Assembly (NCBI RefSeq): GCF_002204795.1
Contig: NZ_NIXO01000020.1
Coordinates: forward strand, 35,933-99,932
Reading direction: 5' to 3'
Source of the DNA: Pseudomonas sp. K2I15
GTDB taxonomy: Bacteria; Pseudomonadota; Gammaproteobacteria; Pseudomonadales; Pseudomonadaceae
Length of the DNA stretch: 64,000 bases
The notes under the pieces were generated by a model that was not told where the DNA came from, did not search any database, and was given only the letters and a program-made list of their open reading frames with translations. Shown in pieces: positions 31,555-40,452 of the stretch (the stretch's first letter is position 1; every line of letters starts with the position of its first letter). Both the position numbers and the translations under genes were made by a program.

Positions 31555-33899
31555 GCACTCATCACCAAGCCGACGACAAACCAACCCCGCGCTACAAGCC
31601 CTACAAAGGCCCGGCCGGTGGCTGGGGTGCACTGATCAGCGTGGCGCAAGCCTGGCTGACCAGCGACAACGCGCTGAAAAACATCCGCATGATGCTCAAG
31701 ACCAACCAGAACGGCGGCTTCGACTGCCCGGGCTGCGCCTGGGGCGACTCGCCGGAAAGCGGCATGGTCAAGTTCTGCGAGAACGGCGCCAAGGCGGTCA
31801 ACTGGGAAGCCACCAAGCGCCGGGTCGACGCGGCATTCTTCGCCAAGCACAGCGTCAGCGCGCTGCTGGAGCAGAGCGACTACTGGCTGGAATATCAGGG
31901 CCGCCTGACCGAGCCGATGAGCTACGACGCCGAAACCGACCGCTACAAGCCCATTAGCTGGGAGTCGGCTTTCGACCTGATCGGCAAGCACCTCAACGCA
32001 CTGCCAAACCCGGACATGGCCGAGTTCTATACCTCGGGCCGGGCCAGCAACGAGGCGGCTTACCTGTATCAACTGTTCGTGCGCTCCTACGGCACCAACA
32101 ACTTCCCGGACTGCTCGAACATGTGCCACGAAGCCAGCGGCGTCGCCCTGGCGCAAAGCGTGGGTGTGGGTAAAGGCACCGTGACGTTCGATGACTTCGA
32201 GCATGCAGACGCAATTTTCGTCTGGGGCCAAAACCCCGGCACCAACCACCCACGGATGCTGGAGCCACTGCGCGAAGCCGTGAAACGCGGCGCCCAGGTG
32301 GTGTGCATCAACCCGCTGAAAGAGCGTGGCCTGGAACGTTTCCAGCACCCGCAACACCCGCTGGAAATGCTCACCAACGGCGACAAGCCGACCAACACCG
32401 CCTACTTCCGCCCGGCACTGGGTGGCGACATGGCCATCCTGCGCGGCATGGCCAAATTCCTGCTGCTGTGGGAACGCCAGGCCCAGGCTGAAGGGAAAGA
32501 AGCCGTGTTCGACCACGACTTCCTCAACGAACACACCGCCAACGTGCTGGATTACCTGGGCAAGATCGACGACACCTCATGGGATGAAATCGTCGAGCAG
32601 TCCGGCCTGACCCTGGTGGAGATCGAGCAAGCGGCGCGCATGTACGCCAAAGGCAAAAACGTGATCATGTGCTGGGCGATGGGCATCACCCAGCATCGCC
32701 ATTCGGTGCCGACCATCCAGGAAATCGCCAACCTGATGCTGCTGCGCGGCAACATCGGCCGCCCAGGCGCAGGCCTGTGCCCCGTGCGTGGCCACAGTAA
32801 CGTGCAGGGCGACCGCACCATGGGCATCAACGAACGGCCACCAGTGGCGTTCCTCGATTCCCTGGAGCGTCGCTTCCAGTTCCAGGTACCGCGCGACAAT
32901 GGCCACAACGTGGTGGAAGCAATTCACGCCATGCTCGAAGGCCGCTCCAAAGTGTTTATCGGCCTGGGTGGCAACTTCGCCCAAGCCACACCGGACAGCC
33001 CGCGCACCTTTGAAGCCCTGCGCAATTGCGACCTGACCGTGCAGATCAGCACCAAGCTCAACCGCAGCCACCTGATGCACGGCAAGGACGCACTGATCCT
33101 GCCGTGCCTGGGCCGTACCGACATCGACATCCAGGCCGAAGGCCCGCAAGCAGTGACCGTGGAAGACTCGTTCAGCATGGTCCACGCGTCCAATGGCCAG
33201 CTGCAGCCGCTGTCGAAGCAGATGAAATCCGAGCCTGCGATTGTGGCCGGTATTGCCGCTGCGACCTTGGGTAGCAAGCCGGTGGACTGGAACTGGCTGA
33301 TGGCCGATTACGACCGCATTCGCGACCTGATCGCCGACACCATCCCGGGCTTCAAGGACTTCAACGAACGCCTGAAAAACCCGGGCGGTTTCTACCTCGG
33401 CAACTCAGCCGGTGCACGTCGCTGGAACACACCGTCGGGCCGCGCCAACTTCCGTGCGAACATCCTGCCCAAAGACCTGGTGCACGAACGCACCCGCAAC
33501 ACCGGGCAGTTGCCGGACCTGATCATGCAGTCGATGCGTTCTCACGATCAGTACAACACCACCATTTATGGCCTGGATGACCGCTATCGTGGGGTCAAGG
33601 GCCAGCGCGATGTGCTGTTCGTCAACGAAGCCGACATCATCCGTCTGGGCTTCAAGCCGGGGCAGAAGGCCGATATCGTGTCGATCTGGGATGACGGGCG
33701 CGAGCGTCGGGTGAAGGGCTTTACCTTGCTGGCGTTTGATATTCCGGCTGGGCAGGCTGCGGCGTATTACCCGGAAGTGAACCCGCTGGTGCCGCTGGAG
33801 AGCACTGGTGATGGCAGCCATACGCCAACCTCGAAATTCGTGGCGATTCGGTTGGAGGCAGCGAGTGCGACCGGGTTGATCATGGCGAAGTCGGCCTAA
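31551..33899 (+). CDS. YdeP/FdhF-family molybdopterin oxidoreductase
   Basis: The 782-residue protein belongs to the FdhF/YdeP family: GGFDCPGCAWGD near residue 60, NMCHEASGVAL near 185 (Cys at the Mo-ligand position rather than selenocysteine), and GAGLCPVRGHSNVQGDRTMG near 415 for cofactor binding. There is no Tat signal, so it is cytoplasmic. Coupling to fdhD and to a LysR gene supports a formate-dehydrogenase-like role, but the real substrate of YdeP proteins is not settled. Confidence 0.92.
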   Translation: MSTHHQADDKPTPRYKPYKGPAGGWGALISVAQAWLTSDNALKNIRMMLKTNQNGGFDCPGCAWGDSPESGMVKFCENGAKAVNWEATKRRVDAAFFAKHSVSALLEQSDYWLEYQGRLTEPMSYDAETDRYKPISWESAFDLIGKHLNALPNPDMAEFYTSGRASNEAAYLYQLFVRSYGTNNFPDCSNMCHEASGVALAQSVGVGKGTVTFDDFEHADAIFVWGQNPGTNHPRMLEPLREAVKRGAQVVCINPLKERGLERFQHPQHPLEMLTNGDKPTNTAYFRPALGGDMAILRGMAKFLLLWERQAQAEGKEAVFDHDFLNEHTANVLDYLGKIDDTSWDEIVEQSGLTLVEIEQAARMYAKGKNVIMCWAMGITQHRHSVPTIQEIANLMLLRGNIGRPGAGLCPVRGHSNVQGDRTMGINERPPVAFLDSLERRFQFQVPRDNGHNVVEAIHAMLEGRSKVFIGLGGNFAQATPDSPRTFEALRNCDLTVQISTKLNRSHLMHGKDALILPCLGRTDIDIQAEGPQAVTVEDSFSMVHASNGQLQPLSKQMKSEPAIVAGIAAATLGSKPVDWNWLMADYDRIRDLIADTIPGFKDFNERLKNPGGFYLGNSAGARRWNTPSGRANFRANILPKDLVHERTRNTGQLPDLIMQSMRSHDQYNTTIYGLDDRYRGVKGQRDVLFVNEADIIRLGFKPGQKADIVSIWDDGRERRVKGFTLLAFDIPAGQAAAYYPEVNPLVPLESTGDGSHTPTSKFVAIRLEAASATGLIMAKSA

Positions 33900-33911
33900 G
33901 CAACACCTCAT

Positions 33912-34006
33912 TGTGGCGAGGGAGCTTGCTCCCGTTCGGGTGCGTAGCGCCCGTAAAAATTTTGGGGCCGCTGCGCAGCCCAACGGGAGCAAGCTCTCTC
34001 GCCACA
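33912..34006. repeat. Composite REP with nested hairpins
   Basis: TGTGGCGAGGGAGCTTGCTC CCGTT (33912-33936) pairs with 33982-34006 in an outer stem of about 25 bp. The 45-base interior contains two further hairpins, CGGGTGCGTAGCGCCCG and one around GGCCGCTGCGCAGCC. It sits in the 324-base gap after ydeP and is the most elaborate REP in the window. Confidence 0.75.
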
Positions 34007-34035
34007 GGAAGCACCCCAAGCTTTTTCACAGACAC

Positions 34036-34065
34036 AAAAAAGGCCGCTTTTGCATAAAAGCGGCC
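34036..34065 (-). terminator. Leftward terminator between two rightward genes
   Basis: GGCCGCTTTT (34042-34051) and AAAAGCGGCC (34056-34065) form a ten-pair stem. The T tail is on the minus strand only (A6 at 34036-34041), so it ends leftward transcription. No leftward gene is annotated between here and the next gene; a small minus-strand RNA starting in about 34070-34220 would explain it. Confidence 0.7.
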
Positions 34066-34223
34066 GTTCCCAAGTAACTAAAGACTCGAAAAATCGACTT
34101 AAGTTCCGTATAAAAAACAGCAACTTAGATAATTGTATACAACCTATACCACTGGTCGGGTTTCGATTGTCACCGTCTCGATACAACCTCAGGATCGCGC
34201 CGTCATCCTCTTGAGGTTCCTCT

Positions 34224-34703
34224 ATGAAGTTCTCCTCGATTCTCTTGTTGTCCCTTGGCCTGGTCAGTGGCGCAGCCATGGCCGGTGGCACCACCGAAGC
34301 CGGTGTGGGCGGCGCATTGGGCGGGGTTTTAGGTTCGGTCGTAGGTCAGCAGTTGGGCGGTAACACCGGTTCGACTATCGGTGCGGCCCTCGGTGGCGCA
34401 GGCGGCAGTGCGGTCGGCGCAGACAAACGCAGCCGTGGCGAAGCAGCCATTGGCGGCGCATTGGGCGCAGCCGGCGGCAACGTGGTGGGCCGCAGTGTTG
34501 GCGGCAGCACCGGCAGCCTGATCGGCGCAGCAGCCGGCGGCGGTGCCGGTGGCGCGCTGGGCAACTACATGGGCAACAAGAGCGATAACGATGATCGTCG
34601 TTACCGTGGGGGCGATAACCGCCGTTATGACCGCGATGATCATCGCGGGCGCGGGCATGCTTATGGGCATCGCAAGAATAAGCATCACTATCGCGACCGC
34701 TAA
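34224..34703 (+). CDS. Glycine-zipper envelope protein with basic tail
   Basis: The 159-residue precursor has a signal peptide (MKFSSILLLSLGLVSGAAMA). A glycine-zipper region (about 25-115) follows, with repeated GxxxG patterns such as GGALGGVLGSVVGQQLGG. The C-terminal 45 residues are rich in Arg, His, Asp and Tyr. Such proteins insert in or line membranes and are often stress-induced. It is monocistronic. Confidence 0.85.
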   Translation: MKFSSILLLSLGLVSGAAMAGGTTEAGVGGALGGVLGSVVGQQLGGNTGSTIGAALGGAGGSAVGADKRSRGEAAIGGALGAAGGNVVGRSVGGSTGSLIGAAAGGGAGGALGNYMGNKSDNDDRRYRGGDNRRYDRDDHRGRGHAYGHRKNKHHYRDR

Positions 34704-34713
34704 GGCCCCGCTT

Positions 34714-34815
34714 CTGTAGGAGCGAGCTTGCTCGCGAGGGTCGTCAACGATGACGATGGAAACCTGACCCCCCGCTGTGCCCTCAGATTTTTCGCGAGCA
34801 AGCTCGCTCCTACAG
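34714..34815. repeat. REP pair overlapping a stop codon
   Basis: TGTAGGAGCGAGCTTGCTCG at the left and its reverse complement at the right flank about 55 bases. The right arm contains the stop codon (34810-34812) of the leftward thioesterase gene, so the REP supplies its stop. Confidence 0.85.
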
Positions 34816-35241
34816 TACCAAGCGCTGCAACGCACCCCGCAGCGCTTCTGGAATCGTCACCGGCTGGTTCGACGCCCGATCCACGAACACGTGCACAAAC
34901 CTCCCCGCGGCACAGGCGTCTTCTTCGCCAGCCTTGAACACCGCCAACTCATACTGCACCGAACTGTTGCCCAACTTGCCCACCCGCAGGCCGATCTCAA
35001 TGCGGTCCGGAAAGGCAATCGAGGCAAAGTAGTCGCACGCCGAACTCACCACAAACCCCACCACTTCGCCGTCATGAATATCCAACCCGCCCTGCTCGAT
35101 CAGGTAGGTATTCACCGCCGTATCGAAGAAGCTGTAGTAGGTGACGTTGTTCACATGGCCATACACATCGTTGTCGTGCCAGCGCGTGATGATCGGCTGG
35201 AAGTGACGGTAATCGACGCGCTGCGGCATAGAGTCAGACAT
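34810..35241 (-). CDS. Acyl-CoA thioesterase (YbgC/4HBT-like)
   Basis: From the ATG at 35241 the protein has 143 residues. The hot-dog signature WHDNDVYGHVNNVTYYSFFD contains the catalytic Asp of the 4-hydroxybenzoyl-CoA thioesterase type, followed by VSSACDYFASIAFPDRIEIG. The natural acyl-CoA is unknown. The stop lies inside a REP, and the gene starts 23 bases after the recQ-type gene's end, in the same direction, suggesting co-transcription. Confidence 0.88.
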   Translation of the reverse strand: MSDSMPQRVDYRHFQPIITRWHDNDVYGHVNNVTYYSFFDTAVNTYLIEQGGLDIHDGEVVGFVVSSACDYFASIAFPDRIEIGLRVGKLGNSSVQYELAVFKAGEEDACAAGRFVHVFVDRASNQPVTIPEALRGALQRLVL

Positions 35242-35264
35242 GGACAAATCTCGGGTAAGTGAAT

Positions 35265-37202
35265 TTACAGGTCGCTCAAATGAGCTTCAGCCCATTCCCG
35301 CACTTCGGCGTAGGGATATTCCTCAAGCGCTGCGAAGCCAGGTATGGCTCGCGCCTTCAGTTTGGTAAACAACGGCACGCTGATCCCGCCTAAAAACCGC
35401 GTCAGACGTTCAGCGCCCGGCACGTGGCCGTTGTACTCATGATGCCTGTGGATAAATTCACCGCACAGCGCCTGGAAGTTTTTATCCACAAGCGGCGGCA
35501 AGCTTGGCGGCGCCGGCAAGTGCGCGACGTTACCGTGGCACACCGAACAATGCCCGCATTGCCGGGGCGCGTTTTCGTCGCCGAAATAATGCGCCAGGCG
35601 GTAACCCAGGCACTCCACTGTAGCGAACAAATCCAGCATGGCGTGAATCCGCGCCACCTCCGTCACCTCATGCTGCTTGAAGCCTGTGTATAACTGCGCA
35701 CTCAGCGCCTGTGGATCAAAGTCGGGATTCAGCAGGCCGTAGACCTCGGTCATCTGCTTGCTTTCCATCTCGATCAGGCCCTGTTCCTGGAAGTAATCCA
35801 GGGCCTTCACCACTCGGCTGCGCTCGGCCTGATGCTGTTGATACAGCGCGTCGAAATCCACCGTCGCCCAGGTTTTTGCCCTTTTGCAGACCTGGATAAT
35901 CGCCGCGACAAACTGCTGCCGCTCGCCGGAAAAACGCGCCAGCAATGCTTCAGGTTCAATCAGGTATTTGAAGCGGTATTCGGCGTAAAACGCGTAGCGC
36001 GGCGCGATCACACCCTTGAGCTCAAGTTGCACCAGCAAAGTCTTCAGCGGCAGTTCACGGATATTGCTGTGGTCCGACAGTGACCGAAGCAAAAACTCCC
36101 ATTGCCCATCACCACGAACCGCCTGTATTTCATCCAGGACACGGCGAATACCTTCCTGCTCCGGCGTGTCGCCGTACACAAAGTTTTCCAGAACATTCAG
36201 GCTGTCGCGGTTAGCCAAAACCAGACAGTCAGACGGCTGCCCATCACGCCCGGCGCGACCGATTTCCTGGCTGTAGTTCTCGATGGATTTGGGCAGGTCG
36301 AAGTGCACCACGTTGCGGATATCGCTCTTGTCGATGCCCATGCCAAAGGCAATGGTGGCAACGATGCAATTGGACTGGCCGCCCATAAATCGCTTCTGGA
36401 TACCCTCCCGCTTATCGTGGGCCAAGCCCGCGTGATACGCCTCGGCCTGGATGCCGTTGCGATTCAAATGCTCGGCAATATGTTCGGCGGTTTTCTGCAG
36501 GGTGACGTAGACGATGCTCGGCTGATTGGCCCGCTCGTTCATCCACGCCACCAGGCGCCGACGCTTGTCCTGGCCGGCGACGGGCTCCACCAGCAGGTTG
36601 AGGTTGGCGCGGTAGAAGCCTGTGGTGATCACATCGTCCGGCGCAATGGCGAACTTGGCCTGCATGTCGGCGATCACCTTGGGCTTGGCCGTAGCGGTCA
36701 ACAGCAGCGCCTGGGGGATGCGGAACTGGCGTTGGTAGTCCGGCAGCTTCAGGTAATCCGGGCGAAAGTTGTGGCCCCATTCGGAAATACAGTGAGCCTC
36801 GTCCACCACCAGCAGCGAGATCGGCACGCTTTGCAGGAAATTGCGGAAGCGCTCGTTCTTCAAGCGCTCCACGGAAACCATCAGGATTTTCAGCTCGCCC
36901 GAACGCGCCCGGGCCATGACGTCGTTGGCGTCATCGCGGCTTTGGGCCGAGTCGATGCTGCCCGCGGAAATGCCGTGGCGCTGCAAGAAACCCAACTGGT
37001 CCTGCATCAACGCCAGCAACGGCGACACCACCAGCGTCAGGTGCGGCAGCAACACGGCGGACAGTTGATAGCAAAGGGACTTGCCGGAGCCGGTGGGGAA
37101 AATCGCCGCCGCCGAACGGCCGGCCAGCACAGCGCTGATCGCCGCCTCCTGGCCCAAACGAAACTGTGGATAACCAAAGACCTGTTGGAGGGTGTTGTGC
37201 AT
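35265..37202 (-). CDS. recQ: RecQ-family ATP-dependent DNA helicase
   Basis: The 645-residue superfamily 2 helicase has motif I FPTGSGKSLCYQ (36-47), the DEAH box VVDEAHCISEWGHNFRPDY, motif VI SQEIGRAGRDGQPSD, and a zinc-binding part with CGHCSVCHG near 545. The C-terminus does not look like a standard HRDC domain, so this may be a second RecQ-like helicase rather than the main one. It acts in DNA repair and recombination. Confidence 0.92.
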   Translation of the reverse strand: MHNTLQQVFGYPQFRLGQEAAISAVLAGRSAAAIFPTGSGKSLCYQLSAVLLPHLTLVVSPLLALMQDQLGFLQRHGISAGSIDSAQSRDDANDVMARARSGELKILMVSVERLKNERFRNFLQSVPISLLVVDEAHCISEWGHNFRPDYLKLPDYQRQFRIPQALLLTATAKPKVIADMQAKFAIAPDDVITTGFYRANLNLLVEPVAGQDKRRRLVAWMNERANQPSIVYVTLQKTAEHIAEHLNRNGIQAEAYHAGLAHDKREGIQKRFMGGQSNCIVATIAFGMGIDKSDIRNVVHFDLPKSIENYSQEIGRAGRDGQPSDCLVLANRDSLNVLENFVYGDTPEQEGIRRVLDEIQAVRGDGQWEFLLRSLSDHSNIRELPLKTLLVQLELKGVIAPRYAFYAEYRFKYLIEPEALLARFSGERQQFVAAIIQVCKRAKTWATVDFDALYQQHQAERSRVVKALDYFQEQGLIEMESKQMTEVYGLLNPDFDPQALSAQLYTGFKQHEVTEVARIHAMLDLFATVECLGYRLAHYFGDENAPRQCGHCSVCHGNVAHLPAPPSLPPLVDKNFQALCGEFIHRHHEYNGHVPGAERLTRFLGGISVPLFTKLKARAIPGFAALEEYPYAEVREWAEAHLSDL

Positions 37203-37384
37203 AAGCTGTCACTCCATTGACCGCTGAACGAGCCCAAAACATAGACCAGCGCACTCAGCGAATCGAGAAAGGTCGCAAGGAAAAAAGAGACAGGATGATA
37301 CACAGGGTACGGGATGGCCCAGGGCCGATTCAGCATTATTCGACGGGTGTTGTGGGAATAGGAAATGAGCCGGGTCAGAAATGA

Positions 37385-37408
37385 ACAACGCGCCAAAAGG
37401 CGCGTTGT
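37385..37408 (-). terminator. Terminator-like hairpin
   Basis: ACAACGCGCC and GGCGCGTTGT form a perfect ten-pair stem with an AAAA loop, just after the stop of the TPR gene. The T tail is weak. Confidence 0.6.
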
Positions 37409-37431
37409 GGGTACCAAGAGGTGTTGCTGAA

Positions 37432-38607
37432 TCAGCGGTTCTGTACGCGCTCGATTGCGGTGTCGTACACCGGGTTAGCCTTCTGTTCCTTGGCCAACTG
37501 GTAGTGACGCAGCGCATCGGAGAATTGGCCTGCCGCTTCATAGATGCGTGCAATGTTGTAGTACGAGCCTGCACGTACGGTGGCCGCCGTCGGCCCGCTC
37601 GCCAAGGCGATCGCCTTACGGTTGGCCCAGATCGATTCAGCGGTGTTGCCGGCCTTCTGATAGGCAAGGCCGAGGTTGCCGTAGGCTTTGCCGAAGGCGT
37701 TGTCCAGGTCGATAGCCTGGCGGAAGTAGGCAATCGCCTGATCCAGGTTACCGGCCTGGTAGGCAGCTTCGCCCTTGATGTTCAGTTTCTTCGCATCGCT
37801 TTGAGAGGCGGAGCTCACCACTACTGCATCGACCGCCACACTGTCATCCAGCAGCGGCTTGACTTCGTTCAGCACGTTCTTGGCTTCGACATTCACGCCG
37901 GCGAAAGTGTTGATATCCTGGAAGTCGCCATTGCCGGTCATACGGAACACGGTCCACAGGTTACCGCTGCGGTTTTGCGGCACATAGTAGGTGCGCACCA
38001 GCGACTGGCCCATGTACACAAACACCTTGGCTTCGCTGTCGGAGAGTTCACGCGAGCCCGGGTTGCCACGGTTGGTGAAGTCATGCACGGCGTAGACGTA
38101 GCTTTCACCGTAATGTTTCTTCTGCAGCGTGATGGTTTCCGGGCCGTAGCTGTCGGTGTCGTCCACATCCAGCTCGGCGTCGGTGCCGGTCTTGCTTTGG
38201 AAGTAGATGTTGTTGCCCGGGAAGATCATGTGGGAGTCGAGGTCGGATGGCGTGCGGCCCCAGGTCAGCACTACACGGAGGCCGTCGAGGTTTTCCATCA
38301 CCGGGCTTACGGCGTAGGTCATGCCCTTGCACGGGCACTTGACCACCAGGTTGGAGTAGCCTGGTTTTTTGATGATCAGCAGGTTGCTGGCGTCATCGGC
38401 GGCTTCGCTGGTCAGGGTGACTTGACCCTGGGCGTTGGTGCGGCCCACCACGTTCTGTGCGCCGTTGCGTTGCAGCAGCACTTCGGCGTCGGCAATCTTC
38501 TGGTCCTTGACCACGGCGCTCAACACTTCGATCGGCAATTGCTCAGCCTGAACCGAAAACGCAGCCACACACAATGACATCGCCGAGGCGACACGAAGCA
38601 AACCCAT
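37432..38607 (-). CDS. Secreted TPR protein with YfaP/DUF2135-like domain
   Basis: The 391-residue precursor has a signal peptide (MGLLRVASAMSLCVAAFSVQA). A middle domain (about 100-230) with VVLTWGRTPSDLDSHMIFPG and ETITLQKKHYGESYVYAVHD matches the DUF2135/YfaP pattern. The last 120 residues hold TPR repeats (AYQAGNLDQAIAYFRQAIDL, then FGKAYGNLGLAYQKAG). It is probably periplasmic, with a binding or scaffold role. Monocistronic. Confidence 0.85.
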   Translation of the reverse strand: MGLLRVASAMSLCVAAFSVQAEQLPIEVLSAVVKDQKIADAEVLLQRNGAQNVVGRTNAQGQVTLTSEAADDASNLLIIKKPGYSNLVVKCPCKGMTYAVSPVMENLDGLRVVLTWGRTPSDLDSHMIFPGNNIYFQSKTGTDAELDVDDTDSYGPETITLQKKHYGESYVYAVHDFTNRGNPGSRELSDSEAKVFVYMGQSLVRTYYVPQNRSGNLWTVFRMTGNGDFQDINTFAGVNVEAKNVLNEVKPLLDDSVAVDAVVVSSASQSDAKKLNIKGEAAYQAGNLDQAIAYFRQAIDLDNAFGKAYGNLGLAYQKAGNTAESIWANRKAIALASGPTAATVRAGSYYNIARIYEAAGQFSDALRHYQLAKEQKANPVYDTAIERVQNR

Positions 38608-38782
38608 GTTTAACTCCCTTTAAGATACGGACCGAAACGTCCTGTAAGATTTCGCGGTGGAACATACGCTGAATTCAGGGGTTTTGCCGAAAATTTATGC
38701 AAAATGTGACGTGGGTTTTATCCTGCCTACGCCCAGACGCATTGCGCTACAATCTAGCCTTGCCACCCAGGAGAACGCTGTC

Positions 38783-38953
38783 ATGAGCGAACTGACGTTT
38801 GAGCAAAAGCAGGATCACTACGACAAGATCCGCCGTTCCAACTACCTGGCCAGCCTGCGCCTGGAAGGGTTCGACACCCAGCCCGCCGACGTCGACAAAC
38901 CCCTGCCGACCCGCGAAGCCGTCCTCGCCAAGTACCGCAACACTGAACGCTGA
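38783..38953 (+). CDS. Fic antitoxin (YhfG/FicA type)
   Basis: The 56-residue protein starts at an ATG with AGGAG nine bases upstream. SLRLEG (about residues 24-29) matches the Fic inhibitory motif (S/T)xxxE(G/N), whose Glu blocks ATP in the Fic active site. Its stop and the Fic start overlap as TGATG, the normal antitoxin-first order. A longer upstream reading to 38657 lacks support. Confidence 0.88.
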   Translation: MSELTFEQKQDHYDKIRRSNYLASLRLEGFDTQPADVDKPLPTREAVLAKYRNTER

Positions 38954-39546
38954 TGCTCGACAAATACGGCGTGGGCCAGGACCCGTACTGCTACCCCGGT
39001 AGCAGCGTCCTGCGTAACCGCCTCGATTTGTTCGATGAAGAGCGCCTGCACCAGGCCGAGCGGGAATTGTCTGAAATTGCCGTAGGCAGCCTTCCGCTGT
39101 ATCCCCCGCCCTACGACCTTGAACGCCTGCAACACATCCACCGCACCCTGTTCGGGGACATCTACGAATGGGCCGGCGAGCTGCGTACGGTCAACATTCA
39201 GAAGGGCGACACATTGTTTTGCACGCCGGAGCGTATTCCGCCCGAGGCGGCCAAGATCATCCAGCACATGGCACAGGCCAACTGGTTTATCGGGTTGACG
39301 CAGGCAGAGTTGGTGAGGCAAATCGCCGAGGCTTATGGCGACCTCAACGTGATCCACCCGTTTCGCGAAGGGAATGGCCGGGCGCAACGGATTCTGTTCG
39401 AGCAGATCATCGTGAATGCCGGGTTTTCAGTGAACTGGTGGCTGGTGAAGAACGCAGCGTGGATACCGGCGAACATCGATGCGGTGGCGTGTGATTACCG
39501 GGGGTTGGAGGCGATTTTCGAACGGTGTATCAGCACCCCGCGCTAG
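38953..39546 (+). CDS. fic: Fic-domain toxin (AMP-transferase)
   Basis: The 197-residue protein contains the Fic core HPFREGNGRAQR (about 136-147), with the catalytic His and the phosphate-binding GNGR, preceded by FGDIYEWAGELRTVNI for target docking. Fic toxins transfer AMP to target proteins such as topoisomerases. No inhibitory helix is seen within the protein itself, fitting class I, where the small partner upstream supplies it. Confidence 0.92.
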   Translation: MLDKYGVGQDPYCYPGSSVLRNRLDLFDEERLHQAERELSEIAVGSLPLYPPPYDLERLQHIHRTLFGDIYEWAGELRTVNIQKGDTLFCTPERIPPEAAKIIQHMAQANWFIGLTQAELVRQIAEAYGDLNVIHPFREGNGRAQRILFEQIIVNAGFSVNWWLVKNAAWIPANIDAVACDYRGLEAIFERCISTPR

Positions 39547-39616
39547 CCCCTGATCGTTAAAGCTGGTAACGATCTGTTTATTGCTCTCGCCCCGCACTCC
39601 CGCCAAGGTTCGCCCC

Positions 39617-39810
39617 GTCGTTGCAAATTCAGCGACCGGGTTTGGTCACTCGAAAACAGCACACATAAGTGCCATCACTTGTCTGGCGGACGTCTATCGT
39701 CTTCTCAGCGCAATGTTATGGCGGCTGTGTGTGGGACGTCCTCGGACGTGCCGGATTGCTGTTTCCGGTTGGCCAACCTGCGCACAGTCCGCCACCCATC
39801 GTTTGGCCAC
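39617..39810 (+). ncRNA. C4/CI-type antisense RNA leader, copy 2
   Basis: The plan of copy 1 recurs with different bases. Hairpin GTCGTTG/CAGCGAC (39617-39623 with 39630-39636) precedes repeat GTTTGGTCAC (39640-39649). A stem follows (39720-39731 with 39781-39793, one bulge) enclosing an ACGTC-CTCG-GACGT hairpin (39735-39748) and GGCCAA (39771-39776), complementary to the repeat. The repeat returns as GTTTGGCCAC (39801-39810). CAGCGACCGGG and GCCACCCAT are shared exactly with copy 1. The stem ends 57 bases before the next start. Arms differ from copy 1 but still pair, which supports a real RNA fold. Confidence 0.65.
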
Positions 39811-39850
39811 GGTGATGATGGTTACTTAACAGCAAACCGAGTACCTTCAA

Positions 39851-40180
39851 ATGCAAACACCTGAAGCGATAAACCGCTACCTTCCACTTGGCACCAACTT
39901 CACCGATACCCACCCCCTGCTCATCGACACCGAAGCCGCCGCCGAAGATATCCAGTCCGCAGCCCACCAACGCATCCGCGCTGCAGCCGATCTGCTCGAA
40001 ACCTTCTCCTGCCTGACCTTCGAACAGGCCGACCTCAAAGACATTTCCCATATCACCAACGCCTTGTACCTGCTCGTCCAAGACGGTTGCGACCTGCTGG
40101 AAGCCGCCCAAACCGGCATGATGCAACTCACCACCACCGACGCCGTAAAGCGAACGCCATCTGAGCAGTCGCAGAGCTAA
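39851..40180 (+). CDS. Small conserved protein after C4-like leader
   Basis: The 109-residue protein is mainly helical: AAAEDIQSAAHQRIRAAADL, then LLETFSCLTFEQADLKDISH and NALYLLVQDGCDLLEAAQ. It resembles short Pseudomonas proteins of the DUF3077/DUF6124 group in size and style, without a clear match. The ATG at 39851 is chosen for its distance from the leader and its protein composition. Function unknown. Confidence 0.65.
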   Translation: MQTPEAINRYLPLGTNFTDTHPLLIDTEAAAEDIQSAAHQRIRAAADLLETFSCLTFEQADLKDISHITNALYLLVQDGCDLLEAAQTGMMQLTTTDAVKRTPSEQSQS

Positions 40181-40184
40181 AAAT

Positions 40185-40273
40185 GTGGGAGCTGGCTTGC
40201 CTGTGATAGCAGAGTGTCAGACAACACTTCTACCACTGACACACCGCCATCGCGGGCAAGCCCGGCCTCCACT
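40185..40273. repeat. REP pair (diverged)
   Basis: GTGGGAGCTGGCTTGCCTGTG at the left and GCGGGCAAGCCCGGCCTCCAC at the right flank about 45 bases. The arms are no longer fully complementary. It fills much of the 272-base gap before the next gene. Confidence 0.75.
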
Positions 40274-40452
40274 TTTGATTCAGTCGCCTGCGAAGTATCA
40301 ATCCACTGCAAATCCAGGATAAGGCCGTAAGAAAACGCCGAGCGCCATGCCATATCCTTCCCAAACTGCTTCCCGCACCAGCCAATCCCTCTATAGAACT
40401 CACCGCAGCCTGACCGAAACTAGCGCTCCGTCATCTACTCGGCAAAAACCCC

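Noticed and set aside
31545..32534. Long leftward ORF opposite ydeP
   Set aside because: It is a shadow of the molybdopterin oxidoreductase gene, without motif or translation signal.
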